A stretch of DNA of 64,000 nucleotides, taken from contig NZ_JAHLKR010000019.1 of the NCBI RefSeq assembly GCF_021991875.1, positions 186,001-250,000 of the forward strand. The letters are read 5' to 3'. The notes under the pieces are model-generated. The model was not told where the DNA came from. It saw nothing but the letters and a program-made list of their open reading frames with translations, and did no database searches. Source of the stretch: Mycetohabitans sp. B8. Lineage in GTDB: Bacteria > Pseudomonadota > Gammaproteobacteria > Burkholderiales > Burkholderiaceae. Position 1 is the stretch's first letter. Every line of letters starts with the position of its first letter. Positions 8,720-18,157 of this stretch are shown piece by piece. The translations under genes and the position numbers were made by a program.

Positions 8720-10186
8720 TCAAGACAACGTGCTGGCAGGTAATCGCACCGGCACACTGGGGCGGGCGAACGCCGCCGGCTGCACCCTCGCGCGCAGGGG
8801 CAACGCGTCGTCGCGGTCCATCACGTCACGCAGATCGCGCATGAATGAATCACGCCATACAGACAGATCGTTTTGCCGCAATACCGTCATCATCGCCTGG
8901 TGCCGCTGCTGCCTGTCCACCAAAGGCATCGACAACGCGCGACGCATCGCGTCGGCAACCTGCACTAGGTCAAAAGGATTGACAATCAATGCGCCCGGCA
9001 ATTGGTCCGCCGCGCCGGCAAATTGTGACAATACCAGCACGCCAGGATCGGCGGGGTCTTGCGCCGCGACGTATTCCTTCGCCACCAGGTTCATGCCGTC
9101 GCGCAGCGGCGTCACGCACCCGACTTGGGCCGCGCGGAACAGCGCCATCAGCAGGTTGCGTTCATAGTTACGGTTTAGGTATAGGATCGGGGTCCAGTCC
9201 AGTTGGGCAAAACGGCCGTTGATCCGACCCGCCTCCGCCTCCAGGTGCTTGCGAATCGACTGGTAATTTTGCACGTCGGTACGCGTAGGCGGTGCGATCT
9301 GCATCAGTGACACGTGCCCGGCCAGGCTCGGCGAATCCAGCAACAGCCGTTCGAATGCCTGAAACCGCTCGGCGAGCCCCTTCGAGTAGTCGAGCCGATC
9401 TACACTGATGATTAGCTTGCGCTCGCGCATATTTTCGCGCAGCCCGACCACCTGCTTGCGGCTGGCGTTTTGCTGCGCGGCTTTCGCAATGGCATCCGGG
9501 TACACGCCGATCGGATACGCAGCGGCCTTGAACCGGTGGTCGAACGCGTGGACCATTCCGTTGCGAAGCAACTGCCCGCCGAATTCACGCTGCACGATGT
9601 CGGTAAAAGACTGCAGGTCGCTGTCCGTCTGAAAGCCGACCACGTCGTAGCTGCATAGCGCCTTGAGCAGCGTGGCGTACGGTGGAATTGTATGCAGCAC
9701 CTCGGGTGCCGGAAACGGAATATGCAGGAAAAACCCAATCGGATTGCGCATGCCGAGTTCGCGGCAGGCCTTGCCAAACGGGATCAAGTGGTAGTCATGC
9801 ACCCAGATGAGGTCGTCCGGCCGGACCAGCTTCTGCAACTGCCGGGCAAGCATCCCGTTGACGCGCATGTAGCCTTCGTAGTCGGCGCGGTCGAACCGCG
9901 TCAAGTCATTCCGATAATGAAAAGCGGGCCACAGCGTCGCGTTCGAAAAACCGCGATAGTACTGGTCATAGTCGCGCCGACTGAGACCGACCGTTGCGTA
10001 GGTCACATTGCCCCGGATCTCGATCATTGGCTTGCCCGCGTCATCGCCAATCTCGCCACTCCAGCCAAACCATACGCCGCCGGCCTCCTTCAGCGCATCG
10101 TAGACGCCGATTGCCAGCCCCCCGGCCGCGGGACGGCCCTCCTGCGCCGGGGCGACCCGATTGGATACCACGATCAATCTGCTCAT
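8720..10186 (-). CDS. otsA: Trehalose-6-phosphate synthase
   Basis: 488-residue GT20 enzyme making trehalose 6-phosphate from UDP-glucose (or another NDP-glucose) and glucose 6-phosphate, the first step of osmoprotectant trehalose synthesis. Visible family marks: SRLIVVSNRVAP and GGLAIG at the N-terminus, LIWVHDYHL, IGFFLHIPFP, SVDRLDYSKGL, and the C-terminal RDGMNLVAKEYV. ATG at 10186 was chosen over an in-frame GTG at 10198 because GGTGG sits 8 nt ahead of it. No otsB is in the window, so the phosphatase must lie elsewhere. Confidence 0.95.
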   Translation of the reverse strand: MSRLIVVSNRVAPAQEGRPAAGGLAIGVYDALKEAGGVWFGWSGEIGDDAGKPMIEIRGNVTYATVGLSRRDYDQYYRGFSNATLWPAFHYRNDLTRFDRADYEGYMRVNGMLARQLQKLVRPDDLIWVHDYHLIPFGKACRELGMRNPIGFFLHIPFPAPEVLHTIPPYATLLKALCSYDVVGFQTDSDLQSFTDIVQREFGGQLLRNGMVHAFDHRFKAAAYPIGVYPDAIAKAAQQNASRKQVVGLRENMRERKLIISVDRLDYSKGLAERFQAFERLLLDSPSLAGHVSLMQIAPPTRTDVQNYQSIRKHLEAEAGRINGRFAQLDWTPILYLNRNYERNLLMALFRAAQVGCVTPLRDGMNLVAKEYVAAQDPADPGVLVLSQFAGAADQLPGALIVNPFDLVQVADAMRRALSMPLVDRQQRHQAMMTVLRQNDLSVWRDSFMRDLRDVMDRDDALPLRARVQPAAFARPSVPVRLPASTLS

Positions 10187-10340
10187 AGGGATTGCCACCT
10201 GCTGTCTGTTTAAATGACGTTACCGACACGATCGTGCAATTTTCATGCCAATTTCCGCAGTGCACAAAAAAAGGCCGAACGTATTCGACGCGTCGAAAGG
10301 CGCAATGACGCAAGGCCCCGACGGATTGACTGGGATCGCG

Positions 10341-10550
10341 TTACGCGTCCTGCTCTGTCCCGATTTCTCGCTGATAGTCCAGGCCAGCACGGCGGATGCC
10401 GCCCTGGTTGTCGACGCCATCTGCCGGCGCGTCGGGTGCGGGCCGGTTTTGTCCGGCCGATAGGCTGTTTTCGTGGTCGCCCGCATGACCCGTGCCGGTG
10501 GACGGCAACCGGTCCGACCATTGGCCGGCTTGTGTGTTTGGTCGGCTCAT
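10341..10550 (-). CDS. Small hydrophilic hypothetical protein
   Basis: 69 residues, start supported by GGAGG 4 nt before the ATG at 10550. The sequence is disorder-like and hydrophilic, rich in Gly, Asp, Gln and Asn, with TGTGHAGDHEN, APADGVDNQGG and a C-terminal LDYQREIGTEQDA. No signal peptide or membrane helix. I do not recognise a family. Confidence 0.5.
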   Translation of the reverse strand: MSRPNTQAGQWSDRLPSTGTGHAGDHENSLSAGQNRPAPDAPADGVDNQGGIRRAGLDYQREIGTEQDA

Positions 10551-10737
10551 TGCGCCTCCAACTTGCACTGCGTAGTCGCTAATTGTACCGTGCCCGTGCG
10601 GCTAAGCTTCACGCCGCCTTCGCATAGCACGGTAAGCGTTACGCCCCGGGTTGTAACCCTTACAGTGACAGGTGAGCGGGCCGCTTTTCAAGGACACCGC
10701 GACCTGTGTCGTCGGCATCTATCGGCTGGCCCCCTAT

Positions 10738-11007
10738 TCACGTCGGTCCATTGAGCCGCGCGGACCGCCCGCACAGGCGAGGCCGGCGAGACGTATAGAA
10801 CGCTGGCGCCCCCACGTGCGGCATGTCCGGGCCTTGCGGCGGCGGATCGCCGATCGGCGGCATGTCAGGCCCGGGCGGATCACGCGTCGGGTCAGGCGGC
10901 GCTTCGTCCGGCGGCATGTCCGGCGGCGGCACCTCGGGCGGACGCGGCGGCGTGGGCGTGGATGGATCGGGCTGCGGCGCATGAACGCGCCATTCGAGCG
11001 TTGGCAT
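10738..11007 (-). CDS. Proline-rich small protein
   Basis: 89 residues, about one third proline. After MPTLEWRVHAPQ the chain consists of PPxx-type elements (PPEVPPPDMPPDEAPPD, PPIGDPPPQGPDMP), which suggests an extended disordered chain. AAGGA lies 8 nt before the ATG at 11007. The last 20 residues are basic and lose the pattern, which may mean a frameshift near 10800. Function unknown. Confidence 0.5.
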   Translation of the reverse strand: MPTLEWRVHAPQPDPSTPTPPRPPEVPPPDMPPDEAPPDPTRDPPGPDMPPIGDPPPQGPDMPHVGAPAFYTSRRPRLCGRSARLNGPT

Positions 11008-11138
11008 AGGTCGCTTCCTTGAAGGAGACAGTATGGACCCAGCAACACGTATGCCGGCTACGCCCTGCTAAAGAACCTGCCGGTGAATCCCGCTCACGCC
11101 CGGGCGCCTGTTCATTCATGAACGGACAACGCTATCCG

Positions 11139-12560
11139 TTAGCTACCGGCGTACTTCGCCCCAACGTTCTCTGGCGCCTCATCGCTGTCGCCGGTGTCCT
11201 CGCCCGAAGCGTTGCGCGCGTCATCGCCATATTCAACCAAGCGGTTGTACAACGTCTTCAGGCTAATGCCGAGGATCTCCGCAGCCCGCGTCTTCACGCC
11301 ACCGCATTGCTCCAACGTGGCTAGAATCAGTTGGCGGTCCGCGTCGGCCAGCGACGTGCCGAACGGGATGGTCACCGCAGTGCCGGCGGACGGTTTAGAC
11401 AGCGAGACTTGCAGCGGCACCGATGCGGTCGTGGGCGCATCAGTCGGCGCCATGATGTAGGCGCGCTGCACGTAGTTCTTGAGCTCGCGCACATTGCCGG
11501 GCCACGTGTACGACAGCATCGTTTCCTTGACCGAAGGCGGAAAGTGCTTGTCCGTGCCGTAGCGTTGGTTAAGCTCGTCCAGAAAGCTCTGCGCGAGCAA
11601 CTCGACATCCTTGCCGCGCTCGCGCAGCGGCGGCAAGCTGATCGGAAAAACGTTGAGCCGATGATAGAGATCTAGCCGCAGCTTGCCCTCGACCACTGCC
11701 TGCTCGGGATCGCAATTGGTCGCCGCGATCAACCGCACGTCGGTCTCGATCTCCTTGGTGGTGCCGACCCGCATGAATACGCCCGTCTCGAGCACGCGCA
11801 GCAGCTTAACCTGCAACTCGATCGGCATCTCGGTGATTTCGTCCAGAAACAGCGTACCGCCGCTGGCGCGCTCGAAATAACCCTTGTGCTGTCGGTCCGC
11901 GCCAGTGAACGCGCCCCGCTCATGACCGAACATTTCCGACTCGATCAGCGTCGGCGACACCGCGCCGCAATTGATGGCCAGAAACGCCTGCTTGCGCCGC
12001 AAGCTCAACTCGTGCACGGTCTGCGCGGCCACTTCCTTGCCGGTGCCGGATTCGCCGACCAACAGCACTGAAGCGGATGTCGGCGCCACCCGATTGATCT
12101 GGTCATAGACTTGCTGCATCGCCGCCGAATTGCCTAGCATCAAGCCAAAGCGCCCAAAGCGGCGCAGTTCGCCACGCAGCGTACCAATCTCGGCGCGTAG
12201 GTCGCCAGTACGCGGGATCCTGCTAAGAATCGCCTTGACCCGTTGCACATTGATCGGCTTGACGAGGTAATCCGTTGCGCCCATCTTCAGCGCACTGACC
12301 GCGGACTCTACGGTGGCGTGCCCAGTAATGACGACGATTTCCACGCCGGAGCGCAGGTCCAGATCGTTGAACAAATCCACACCGCTGCCATCCGGCAGCT
12401 TCAAGTCAGTAAAGACGACGTCTGGCACCTGCCTAACGATTTGGATACGCGCCTCGCGCACGTCGCCGGCCATCGCGATGGTCAGACCATCGCCCGTGAT
12501 GATCTCCGCCAACGCATCACGGGAATTGGGGTCGTCATCGACTATCAGTATATGCGGCAT
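11139..12560 (-). CDS. Sigma-54-dependent response regulator (NtrC family)
   Basis: 473 residues in three parts. Residues 1-120 are a receiver domain (HILIVDDDPNSRDAL, phospho-acceptor in FTDLKLPDG, VVITGHATVESAV, ATDYLVKPI). Residues about 145-380 form the AAA+ domain with Walker A GESGTGKE, the sigma-54-contacting GAFTGA loop, Walker [10 protein letters not shown] and the arginine-rich RLDLYHRLNVFPI. The C-terminus has a Fis-type helix-turn-helix ([19 protein letters not shown]). It needs phosphorylation by an unseen histidine kinase. It is transcribed away from a receiver-less paralogue at 12915. Target genes are unknown. Confidence 0.93.
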   Translation of the reverse strand: MPHILIVDDDPNSRDALAEIITGDGLTIAMAGDVREARIQIVRQVPDVVFTDLKLPDGSGVDLFNDLDLRSGVEIVVITGHATVESAVSALKMGATDYLVKPINVQRVKAILSRIPRTGDLRAEIGTLRGELRRFGRFGLMLGNSAAMQQVYDQINRVAPTSASVLLVGESGTGKEVAAQTVHELSLRRKQAFLAINCGAVSPTLIESEMFGHERGAFTGADRQHKGYFERASGGTLFLDEITEMPIELQVKLLRVLETGVFMRVGTTKEIETDVRLIAATNCDPEQAVVEGKLRLDLYHRLNVFPISLPPLRERGKDVELLAQSFLDELNQRYGTDKHFPPSVKETMLSYTWPGNVRELKNYVQRAYIMAPTDAPTTASVPLQVSLSKPSAGTAVTIPFGTSLADADRQLILATLEQCGGVKTRAAEILGISLKTLYNRLVEYGDDARNASGEDTGDSDEAPENVGAKYAGS

Positions 12561-12914
12561 GAGAAAGGAATCGTGTCCGGAAAATAAGCGGCAAGTCGGC
12601 AGCCCCCACGGACGTTACGTCAACGCGCATGCGACGTGCCGCCGCCCTGCCAAATCGGAAAAATTTGCGCGCTTCATCCAGGACTATTACGCCAATCGCG
12701 TAACAATTGCCATGTAGAAGTCTTATTTGGTGCGTATAGTTGATTATAAAGAATAAACGACACGCTCGGGGCACGGCAGTGTAACCGCTTCAAACCAGCC
12801 GCTCGAAACGTAATTCGTTTACGCCAAAACGTCTGACGTTTCAGAATAAGTAATTGCGGCTGGGTTGGCCCGGGTGGTTAAATAGGGCTTCTTTGCACCA
12901 GAAAGCAATACACC
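12561..12914. promoter_or_regulatory. Divergent promoter region between two sigma-54 activator genes
   Basis: 354 nt, noticeably AT-richer in 12700-12760 than the surroundings. It must hold promoters for both flanking regulator genes, and probably their own binding sites. I looked for the -24/-12 elements of sigma-54 (TGGCAC-N5-TTGCA) and found only poor matches, so housekeeping promoters are more likely. Confidence 0.45.
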
Positions 12915-13970
12915 ATGTCGTCAAGCGAGGCGGACGCACCTGTGGCGTCCGATGAACAGCCATCACCCAAGATCCCGCACCCGAGGGTGCCGGGCCTGAA
13001 GTCGTTCGGCCTGCTGTATGGCTCGTCCGACGCCATGCTGGAACTGTACGAGCAAATCGAGCGGGTCGCAGCCACCGACGCAACCGCGTTGATCGTCGGC
13101 GAGTCCGGAACCGGCAAGGAGCTGATCGCGCGCACGATCCATGACACCAGCCACCGCAAAGATGGCCCGTTCGTCGCGGTCAATTGCGGTGCCATCCCGG
13201 ACAACTTGATCGAGGCCGAGTTGTTCGGCCATGAAAAGGGCAGCTTTACGGGCGCCGTACAAGGCCGCATCGGCTACTTCGAACATGCGCATGGCGGCAC
13301 GCTGTTTCTGGACGAGGTCACCGAGATGTCGCCGGTGCGTCAGGTCAAGCTGCTGCGTGCGTTGGAGACCGGCACGTTCTATCGGGTCGGCGGCAACGAG
13401 TTGATCAGCGCCAACGTGCGCGTGATCGCCGCGACCAATCGCGACCCAGCGACCGCGGTCAAGGAAAACGGGCTGCGCGAAGACCTGATGTACCGGCTTG
13501 CGGTTTTCCCGTTGCGCGCGCCGCCGCTGCGCGAACGCAATGGCGATCGCGAATTGCTCGCACAGTATTTTTTGGCCGAGTTGAACGCACGGGAAAATAC
13601 CAGCAAAGCATTCAGCAAGCGCGCGCTCGACACGCTGCGCACTTATTCGTGGCCGGGTAATGTGCGCGAATTGAAAAATGCGGTCTATCGTGCGTTCATT
13701 CTGGCGGAGAAAACCGTCGAGATTCAGCACCCTCATCTGGCGTCGCGGGCCAAGAAGCCGGTGCTGCAAGGCGATGCAATGAGCATCTGGATCGGCACGC
13801 CGCTTGCCGACGCGCAAAAGCAAGTCATCTTGGCGACCCTAAAGCACTGCGGCGGTGACAAGCGGCGTGCGTCCCAAACCCTGGGCATCAGCCTGAAGAC
13901 GCTATACAACCGTCTGGGCGCGTACGAGGCGCAGGCGTGCGCGGACTCGCCCGGGAACAACGAAGGCTGA
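12915..13970 (+). CDS. Sigma-54-dependent activator without receiver domain
   Basis: 351 residues: a short non-conserved leader (1-30), an AAA+ domain, then a Fis-type DNA-binding end. Walker A is [16 protein letters not shown], the sigma-54 loop is GSFTGA (a Ser variant of the usual Ala), Walker B is [12 protein letters not shown], followed by [17 protein letters not shown]. The C-terminal [19 protein letters not shown] closely matches the end of the divergent gene at 11139, so the two look like paralogues. With no receiver domain it must be controlled by abundance or a partner protein, as in PspF- or HrpS-type activators. Confidence 0.9.
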   Translation: MSSSEADAPVASDEQPSPKIPHPRVPGLKSFGLLYGSSDAMLELYEQIERVAATDATALIVGESGTGKELIARTIHDTSHRKDGPFVAVNCGAIPDNLIEAELFGHEKGSFTGAVQGRIGYFEHAHGGTLFLDEVTEMSPVRQVKLLRALETGTFYRVGGNELISANVRVIAATNRDPATAVKENGLREDLMYRLAVFPLRAPPLRERNGDRELLAQYFLAELNARENTSKAFSKRALDTLRTYSWPGNVRELKNAVYRAFILAEKTVEIQHPHLASRAKKPVLQGDAMSIWIGTPLADAQKQVILATLKHCGGDKRRASQTLGISLKTLYNRLGAYEAQACADSPGNNEG

Positions 13971-14154
13971 GCCGCTTATTCCGCTTACCCTTGTTCACAT
14001 TGCCGCACGCACCTAAGCGAAGTGCCTCTATCATTGCGGCTTGCACAACAAATTAGCCGCGCGCGGGGCGCGGCGGCCCTCCCCCGATGCCTGATCCGCA
14101 ACGCGTACCGCCGCGCCGCACGTGGTCCGGCCACGCCGCACTGGAGGCACGGCA

Positions 14155-14311
14155 ATGATCGTTCGCGCGCGTGTACGCGCCGGCTGGCATCGCGACGCTG
14201 GCCGCCGTATGCACGCTGTGCGGCTGTCAGTCGATTGGCGGATTCGCCTGCGCGTGCCAACAAGACGGGCATTGGGAGTGGACAGTCGCCGAGCGGGCCG
14301 TCGAGCATTGA
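14155..14311 (+). pseudogene. Frameshifted small lipoprotein
   Basis: A good GGAGG stands 7 nt before the ATG at 14155, but that frame encodes only arginine-rich noise. One nucleotide on, the next frame reads IATLAAVCTLCGCQSIGG, a signal peptide with a lipobox-like TLCGC, then FACACQQDGHWEWTVAERA and a stop at 14309-14311. The most economical reading is a small lipoprotein with a single-base indel just after the start. A GTG at 14171 could instead start the lipoprotein frame directly, giving 46 residues. Confidence 0.4.
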
Positions 14312-14344
14312 GGTTCGCTGCAATAGCCGCCGCGCTCAAGAAGA

Positions 14345-14412
14345 CTTGACGCCTACTGAGGCTCAGCACCTACCGAGACTCAGCACCTACCGAGACTCGG
14401 CGCTTATCGAGA
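14345..14412. repeat. 17-bp tandem repeat, about three to four copies
   Basis: The unit CTCAGCACCTACCGAGA occurs exactly at 14362-14378 and 14379-14395, with a diverged copy at 14396-14412 and a partial copy before 14362. It lies just past the stop codon of the ABC ATPase gene (14424 on the minus strand), so it would be in that transcript's 3' region. Confidence 0.7.
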
Positions 14413-14423
14413 CACGACATCCA

Positions 14424-15770
14424 TCAGGATTCAACATCCTCCAGGCTGAAGATCTCAGTCTGGTCGTTGTACGAGAAGATCTCGCCGTAGCGGCCCCAAT
14501 TGATGACCGCGTCGAGCGTTTCCTCCGCGGCACTGTCCGACAAGTAATCCTCGAGTTCCTGCTCAAAACGCACCCGCGGCGCACGATGGCCGGGCCGTTC
14601 ATTGAGGACCCGCTTGATCCGCGCCGCCAGCGGCACGTGGCGCAGCAGATGATCGGCGAACATCATCTTGCGCTCCTGCGTGCCACATTCGGCGAATACC
14701 CGGGCCGGCGGCGTCAGGAAGATATCGCCCTCGCGCACGTCGGCAAAGCCCAGCCATTGCAGCACTTCGGCAATGGGGAACAGGTCGTCAACCTCCAGGT
14801 GCAACGTGCGGGCAATCTCGGGCATGTCCGCTCGGCCGTGGTACGGCGCGGCCGCCAGCGTCTCGATTAGGCCGGCCATCAAGTTGGTCGACACGTGTGG
14901 CAACCAGCTGTGCAGCTCCAAGCCCTTGCGCGGCGCGCCGGCGCTCGGACGCGCCGTCATCTTCGCGTAGATGTCATCGACCAGACGGCGGAACGCCGGA
15001 TCGAGCCGGTTGCGCGGATGCTTGAACGGCACCTGAATCTCGGCTAGCACGCGTCCCGGGTTGGACGACAGCACTAAGATCCGGTCACACATGAACACCG
15101 CCTCTTCGATATTGTGCGTGACGATCAGCACGGCCTTGATCGGCATGCGGCCTTGCGTCCACAAGTCCAGCATGTCGGTGCGCAACGTCTCGGCAGTGAG
15201 CACGTCCAGCGCCGAGAATGGCTCGTCCATCAGCAGCAGCGTCGGATCCACCACCAGCGCACGGGCAAAGCCCACGCGCTGGCGCATCCCGCCGGACAGC
15301 TCGCGCGGGTACGCGTTCTCGAATCCGTCCAGCCCGATCAGGTCGATCGCAGCCAGCGCGCGCTCACGCCGGATGCGCACGGGTACGCCCTGGGCCTCCA
15401 GGCCCGCTTCGACGTTTTGCAGCACGGTGAGCCACGGGAACAGCGCAAAGGTCTGGAAAACCATCGCGATGCCTTCCGCTGGACCCTGCAGCGGCTGGCC
15501 ACGATAGGTCACCTCGCCCCCGGACGGCGAAATCAGCCCCGCGATGATGCGCAGCAGCGTGGACTTGCCGGAGCCAGAGCGCCCAAGCAAGCCGACGATC
15601 TCGCCCTCGCGGATCGACAGGTTGACGTCGTCGAGCACCAGCAGTTCGCCCTGGGTCTTCTCAAACCCACGCCGTACGTGGTCAACAGATAAAAGGACAT
15701 CTCCGGGCGTGGGCGCGCTCATGGCGGGCGCTACCGTGACCGGCGCAGCGGCATTCGTGGGATCTTGCAT
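14424..15770 (-). CDS. ABC transporter ATPase with C-terminal AAA-associated domain (nitrate/sulfonate type)
   Basis: 448 residues. Residues about 25-260 are the nucleotide-binding domain: Walker A GRSGSGKST, Q-loop VFQTFALFPWL, signature LSGGMRQRV, Walker B LLLMDEPFSALD and the switch histidine in LIVTHNIEEA. The last 130 residues form the AAA-associated domain (ETLAAAPYHGRADMPEIARTLHLE), found on ATPases paired with fused permeases. ATG at 15770 starts a short variable leader. The partner permease ends 18 nt upstream. The substrate is not evident; the family takes up nitrate, sulfonates, taurine or similar anions, and no binding protein lies nearby. Confidence 0.9.
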   Translation of the reverse strand: MQDPTNAAAPVTVAPAMSAPTPGDVLLSVDHVRRGFEKTQGELLVLDDVNLSIREGEIVGLLGRSGSGKSTLLRIIAGLISPSGGEVTYRGQPLQGPAEGIAMVFQTFALFPWLTVLQNVEAGLEAQGVPVRIRRERALAAIDLIGLDGFENAYPRELSGGMRQRVGFARALVVDPTLLLMDEPFSALDVLTAETLRTDMLDLWTQGRMPIKAVLIVTHNIEEAVFMCDRILVLSSNPGRVLAEIQVPFKHPRNRLDPAFRRLVDDIYAKMTARPSAGAPRKGLELHSWLPHVSTNLMAGLIETLAAAPYHGRADMPEIARTLHLEVDDLFPIAEVLQWLGFADVREGDIFLTPPARVFAECGTQERKMMFADHLLRHVPLAARIKRVLNERPGHRAPRVRFEQELEDYLSDSAAEETLDAVINWGRYGEIFSYNDQTEIFSLEDVES

Positions 15771-15787
15771 AGCAACCACCGTATCGA

Positions 15788-17557
15788 TCAATCCAGGCGC
15801 AGCTTGTTCTCGGCATAGGCGTACATCGGACGCCACAACAAGCGATTGAAGAGTGTGACGAACAACGACATCACCGCGATGCCGAGGATGATCTTGCGAT
15901 AATCGCCGTCCGTGGTCATCCGCGCGATGTAGGCACCGAGCCCATGCGCGATCACGTGTGTATCGCCCCATTGCACCGCTTCGGACACGATACTCGCATT
16001 CCACGCACCGCCGGAGGCGGTGATCGCCCCCGTCACATAATACGGGAAAATACCCGGCAGCATCACCTGCCGCCACCATTGCCAGCCACGAATGCGAAAA
16101 TTGGTCGCGGCCTCTTTAAAATCGTTCGGATACGCGCTCGCGCCGGCGATCACATTGAATAAGATGTACCACTGCGTGCCAAGCACGATCAGCGGGGAAA
16201 GCCAAATGTCCGGGTTCAGCCCAAAACGCACGATCACAATCACGAATACCGGAAACAGCAAGTTGGCCGGGAACGCCGCCAGAAACTGCGCGAGCGGCTG
16301 GAGCTTCTCGGCCAGCGCCGGGCGCAAACCGATCAGCACGCCCAATGGGACCCACACGAGCGAGGCGATCGCGATCAGCACGAGCACGCGCGCCAGCGTA
16401 ATGCATCCCATCGCGAGCACGTGCCCAACCTCATCCCACGTCACCCCAGTGCTCACATAGCCGATTACGCGCCACAACAGGTACACCGTGCCAGCCAGCA
16501 CCAACCCACCCCAGGCGAGATCGCCAAGCCGTGAGAGCTCGCGGCGCGGCCCCCTCCCGGGCCCGACCAACGGCAGCTTGCGCCAACGCATCGGCAAGCG
16601 CGCCATGCGCGCGAACAACCATCCGGCCGGCACCAGCAACTGGTGAATCAACCGAGTGCGGCGCACCAGGTCGAGCAGCCACGATTGGGGCGCGCTCGCC
16701 GACGCGGTGTTCTCCATACGGAACTTGTCAGCCCAGGCGACCAGCGGCCGGAACAGCAACTGGTCGTATGCGAGGATCACGAGCGTCATCGTCAAGATCA
16801 CCCAACCGATCGCCGGCAGGTCGCGCTCGGCAATCGCCTGCGCCAAGTACGCCCCCACGCCGGGCAGCGTGATCGTGTGGTTGCCGACGGTAATCGCCTC
16901 AGAGGCGACGACGAAGAACCAACCGCCGGACATCGACATCATCATGTTCCAGATCAGGCCCGGCATCGAAAACGGCACCTCGAGCTTCCAAAAGCGCTGC
17001 CAACCTGTCAGGTGAAAGCCACGTGACACTTCGTCCAGGTCGCGCGGCACCGTGCGCAGCGACTGGTAGAAGCTAAACGTCATGTTCCAGGCCTGGCTGG
17101 TGAAGATCGCAAAGATCGCCGCGCACTCCGCTCCCGCAACCCGCGTCGGGAACAGCGCAATAAAGAAGGTGACCGTAAACGAGATATAGCCGAGCACCGG
17201 CACCGATTGAAGAATATCCAGAATCGGCACCAGCACTTTCTCCGCTCGCCGGCTTTTTGCGGCAAGCGTGCCGTAGGCAAGTGTGAACACGAACGCGGCG
17301 AGCATCGCGGCAAGCATCCGCAACGTGGTGCGCAGCGCATATTCCGGCAAATGAATCGGGTTCAGCGAGATCGCCTGAGTCTTCAGCGTCGAGATCGGCG
17401 CCATCGTCTGCTCGAAGCCGATCGCGGCCATCGCGATCAGGCCGATGATCAACGGAAAGGCCACGAAATCCCACCGATTGGGCAACAAGCGCCAAGCGGA
17501 CGCCGTGGCGTCGCGCTTCGGATCGAAGCGAAAACCGAAATTAAAACCGAAATCCAT
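15788..17557 (-). CDS. ABC transporter permease, two permease domains fused
   Basis: 589 residues, about 12 membrane helices, in two homologous halves (about 50-290 and 350-589). Each half has the inner-membrane EAA-type coupling loop: EVSRGFHLTGWQRFWKLEVP in the first and KEAATNFRIRGWQWWRQVMLP in the second. One chain therefore supplies the whole pore. It is transcribed just ahead of its ATPase with an 18-nt gap, so the two are surely one operon. No periplasmic binding protein accompanies them. ATG at 17557 opens with an unusual Phe/Gly-rich leader. Confidence 0.9.
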   Translation of the reverse strand: MDFGFNFGFRFDPKRDATASAWRLLPNRWDFVAFPLIIGLIAMAAIGFEQTMAPISTLKTQAISLNPIHLPEYALRTTLRMLAAMLAAFVFTLAYGTLAAKSRRAEKVLVPILDILQSVPVLGYISFTVTFFIALFPTRVAGAECAAIFAIFTSQAWNMTFSFYQSLRTVPRDLDEVSRGFHLTGWQRFWKLEVPFSMPGLIWNMMMSMSGGWFFVVASEAITVGNHTITLPGVGAYLAQAIAERDLPAIGWVILTMTLVILAYDQLLFRPLVAWADKFRMENTASASAPQSWLLDLVRRTRLIHQLLVPAGWLFARMARLPMRWRKLPLVGPGRGPRRELSRLGDLAWGGLVLAGTVYLLWRVIGYVSTGVTWDEVGHVLAMGCITLARVLVLIAIASLVWVPLGVLIGLRPALAEKLQPLAQFLAAFPANLLFPVFVIVIVRFGLNPDIWLSPLIVLGTQWYILFNVIAGASAYPNDFKEAATNFRIRGWQWWRQVMLPGIFPYYVTGAITASGGAWNASIVSEAVQWGDTHVIAHGLGAYIARMTTDGDYRKIILGIAVMSLFVTLFNRLLWRPMYAYAENKLRLD

Positions 17558-17848
17558 CAGACAAACTCCCCGGCGCTCTCGGGCATGCGGATGGACCGCA
17601 CCGCCGCGCCGGAGCGCGATGGCAAACGCCGCCCATTTTTAAGACCGCCCCGACACTACACCAAGCACCGTGACCGTTACAACCTTTTAACGTGTTTAAC
17701 TGGTTTCGTCGTTGCGCGGATGCGGCACGCGCGCCACGTAGCCCAGTTGGGCCAGCCGCACCGATTACCTTACGCGCCGCCCCCCGACGCGGCGCGGCGG
17801 CCGTTAACGGTTATCATGATGGGTCAATGAATGATTGCAGGAGGCCGC

Positions 17849-18115
17849 ATGAAGGGAAATCTCGTCATCATCTGTCGTGACCAGAACGCCCATGAGTTCG
17901 ACGCACTGATGGCCGAATACGGCGCCTTTCAGACGAGGCTATCGTCGACAGCGTGGTACCTAAAGTTCGACACGGCGCCCGACGTGATCCAGGAGGAGAT
18001 CTTGTCACGGCTGGGCAAGTACACCACGCACTATATCTTTGAGGCCAACAGCGTCACGTACAATACGATCGACAGCGAAGCCGCCGCGGCATTGAATGCC
18101 CTGTTCGGTAATTGA
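17849..18115 (+). CDS. Conserved hypothetical small protein
   Basis: 88-residue soluble protein with a good binding site (CAGGAGG, 6 nt before the ATG at 17849). It looks like a small alpha/beta fold: KGNLVIICRDQN is a strand, then AYGAFQTRLSSTAWYLKFDTAP, and VIQEEILSRLGKYTTHYIFEA. No signal peptide or catalytic motif is evident and I do not recognise a named family. It stands alone, convergent with the sensor kinase gene. Confidence 0.7.
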   Translation: MKGNLVIICRDQNAHEFDALMAEYGAFQTRLSSTAWYLKFDTAPDVIQEEILSRLGKYTTHYIFEANSVTYNTIDSEAAAALNALFGN

Positions 18116-18157
18116 AGCGGTCACGCCGGCCTCGCACGCGAAGATGCATGCCACGGG

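Noticed and set aside
12561-12914. Sigma-54 promoter between the two activator genes
   Set aside because: Only partial matches to TGGCAC-N5-TTGCA; none keeps both the GG and GC dinucleotides at correct spacing.
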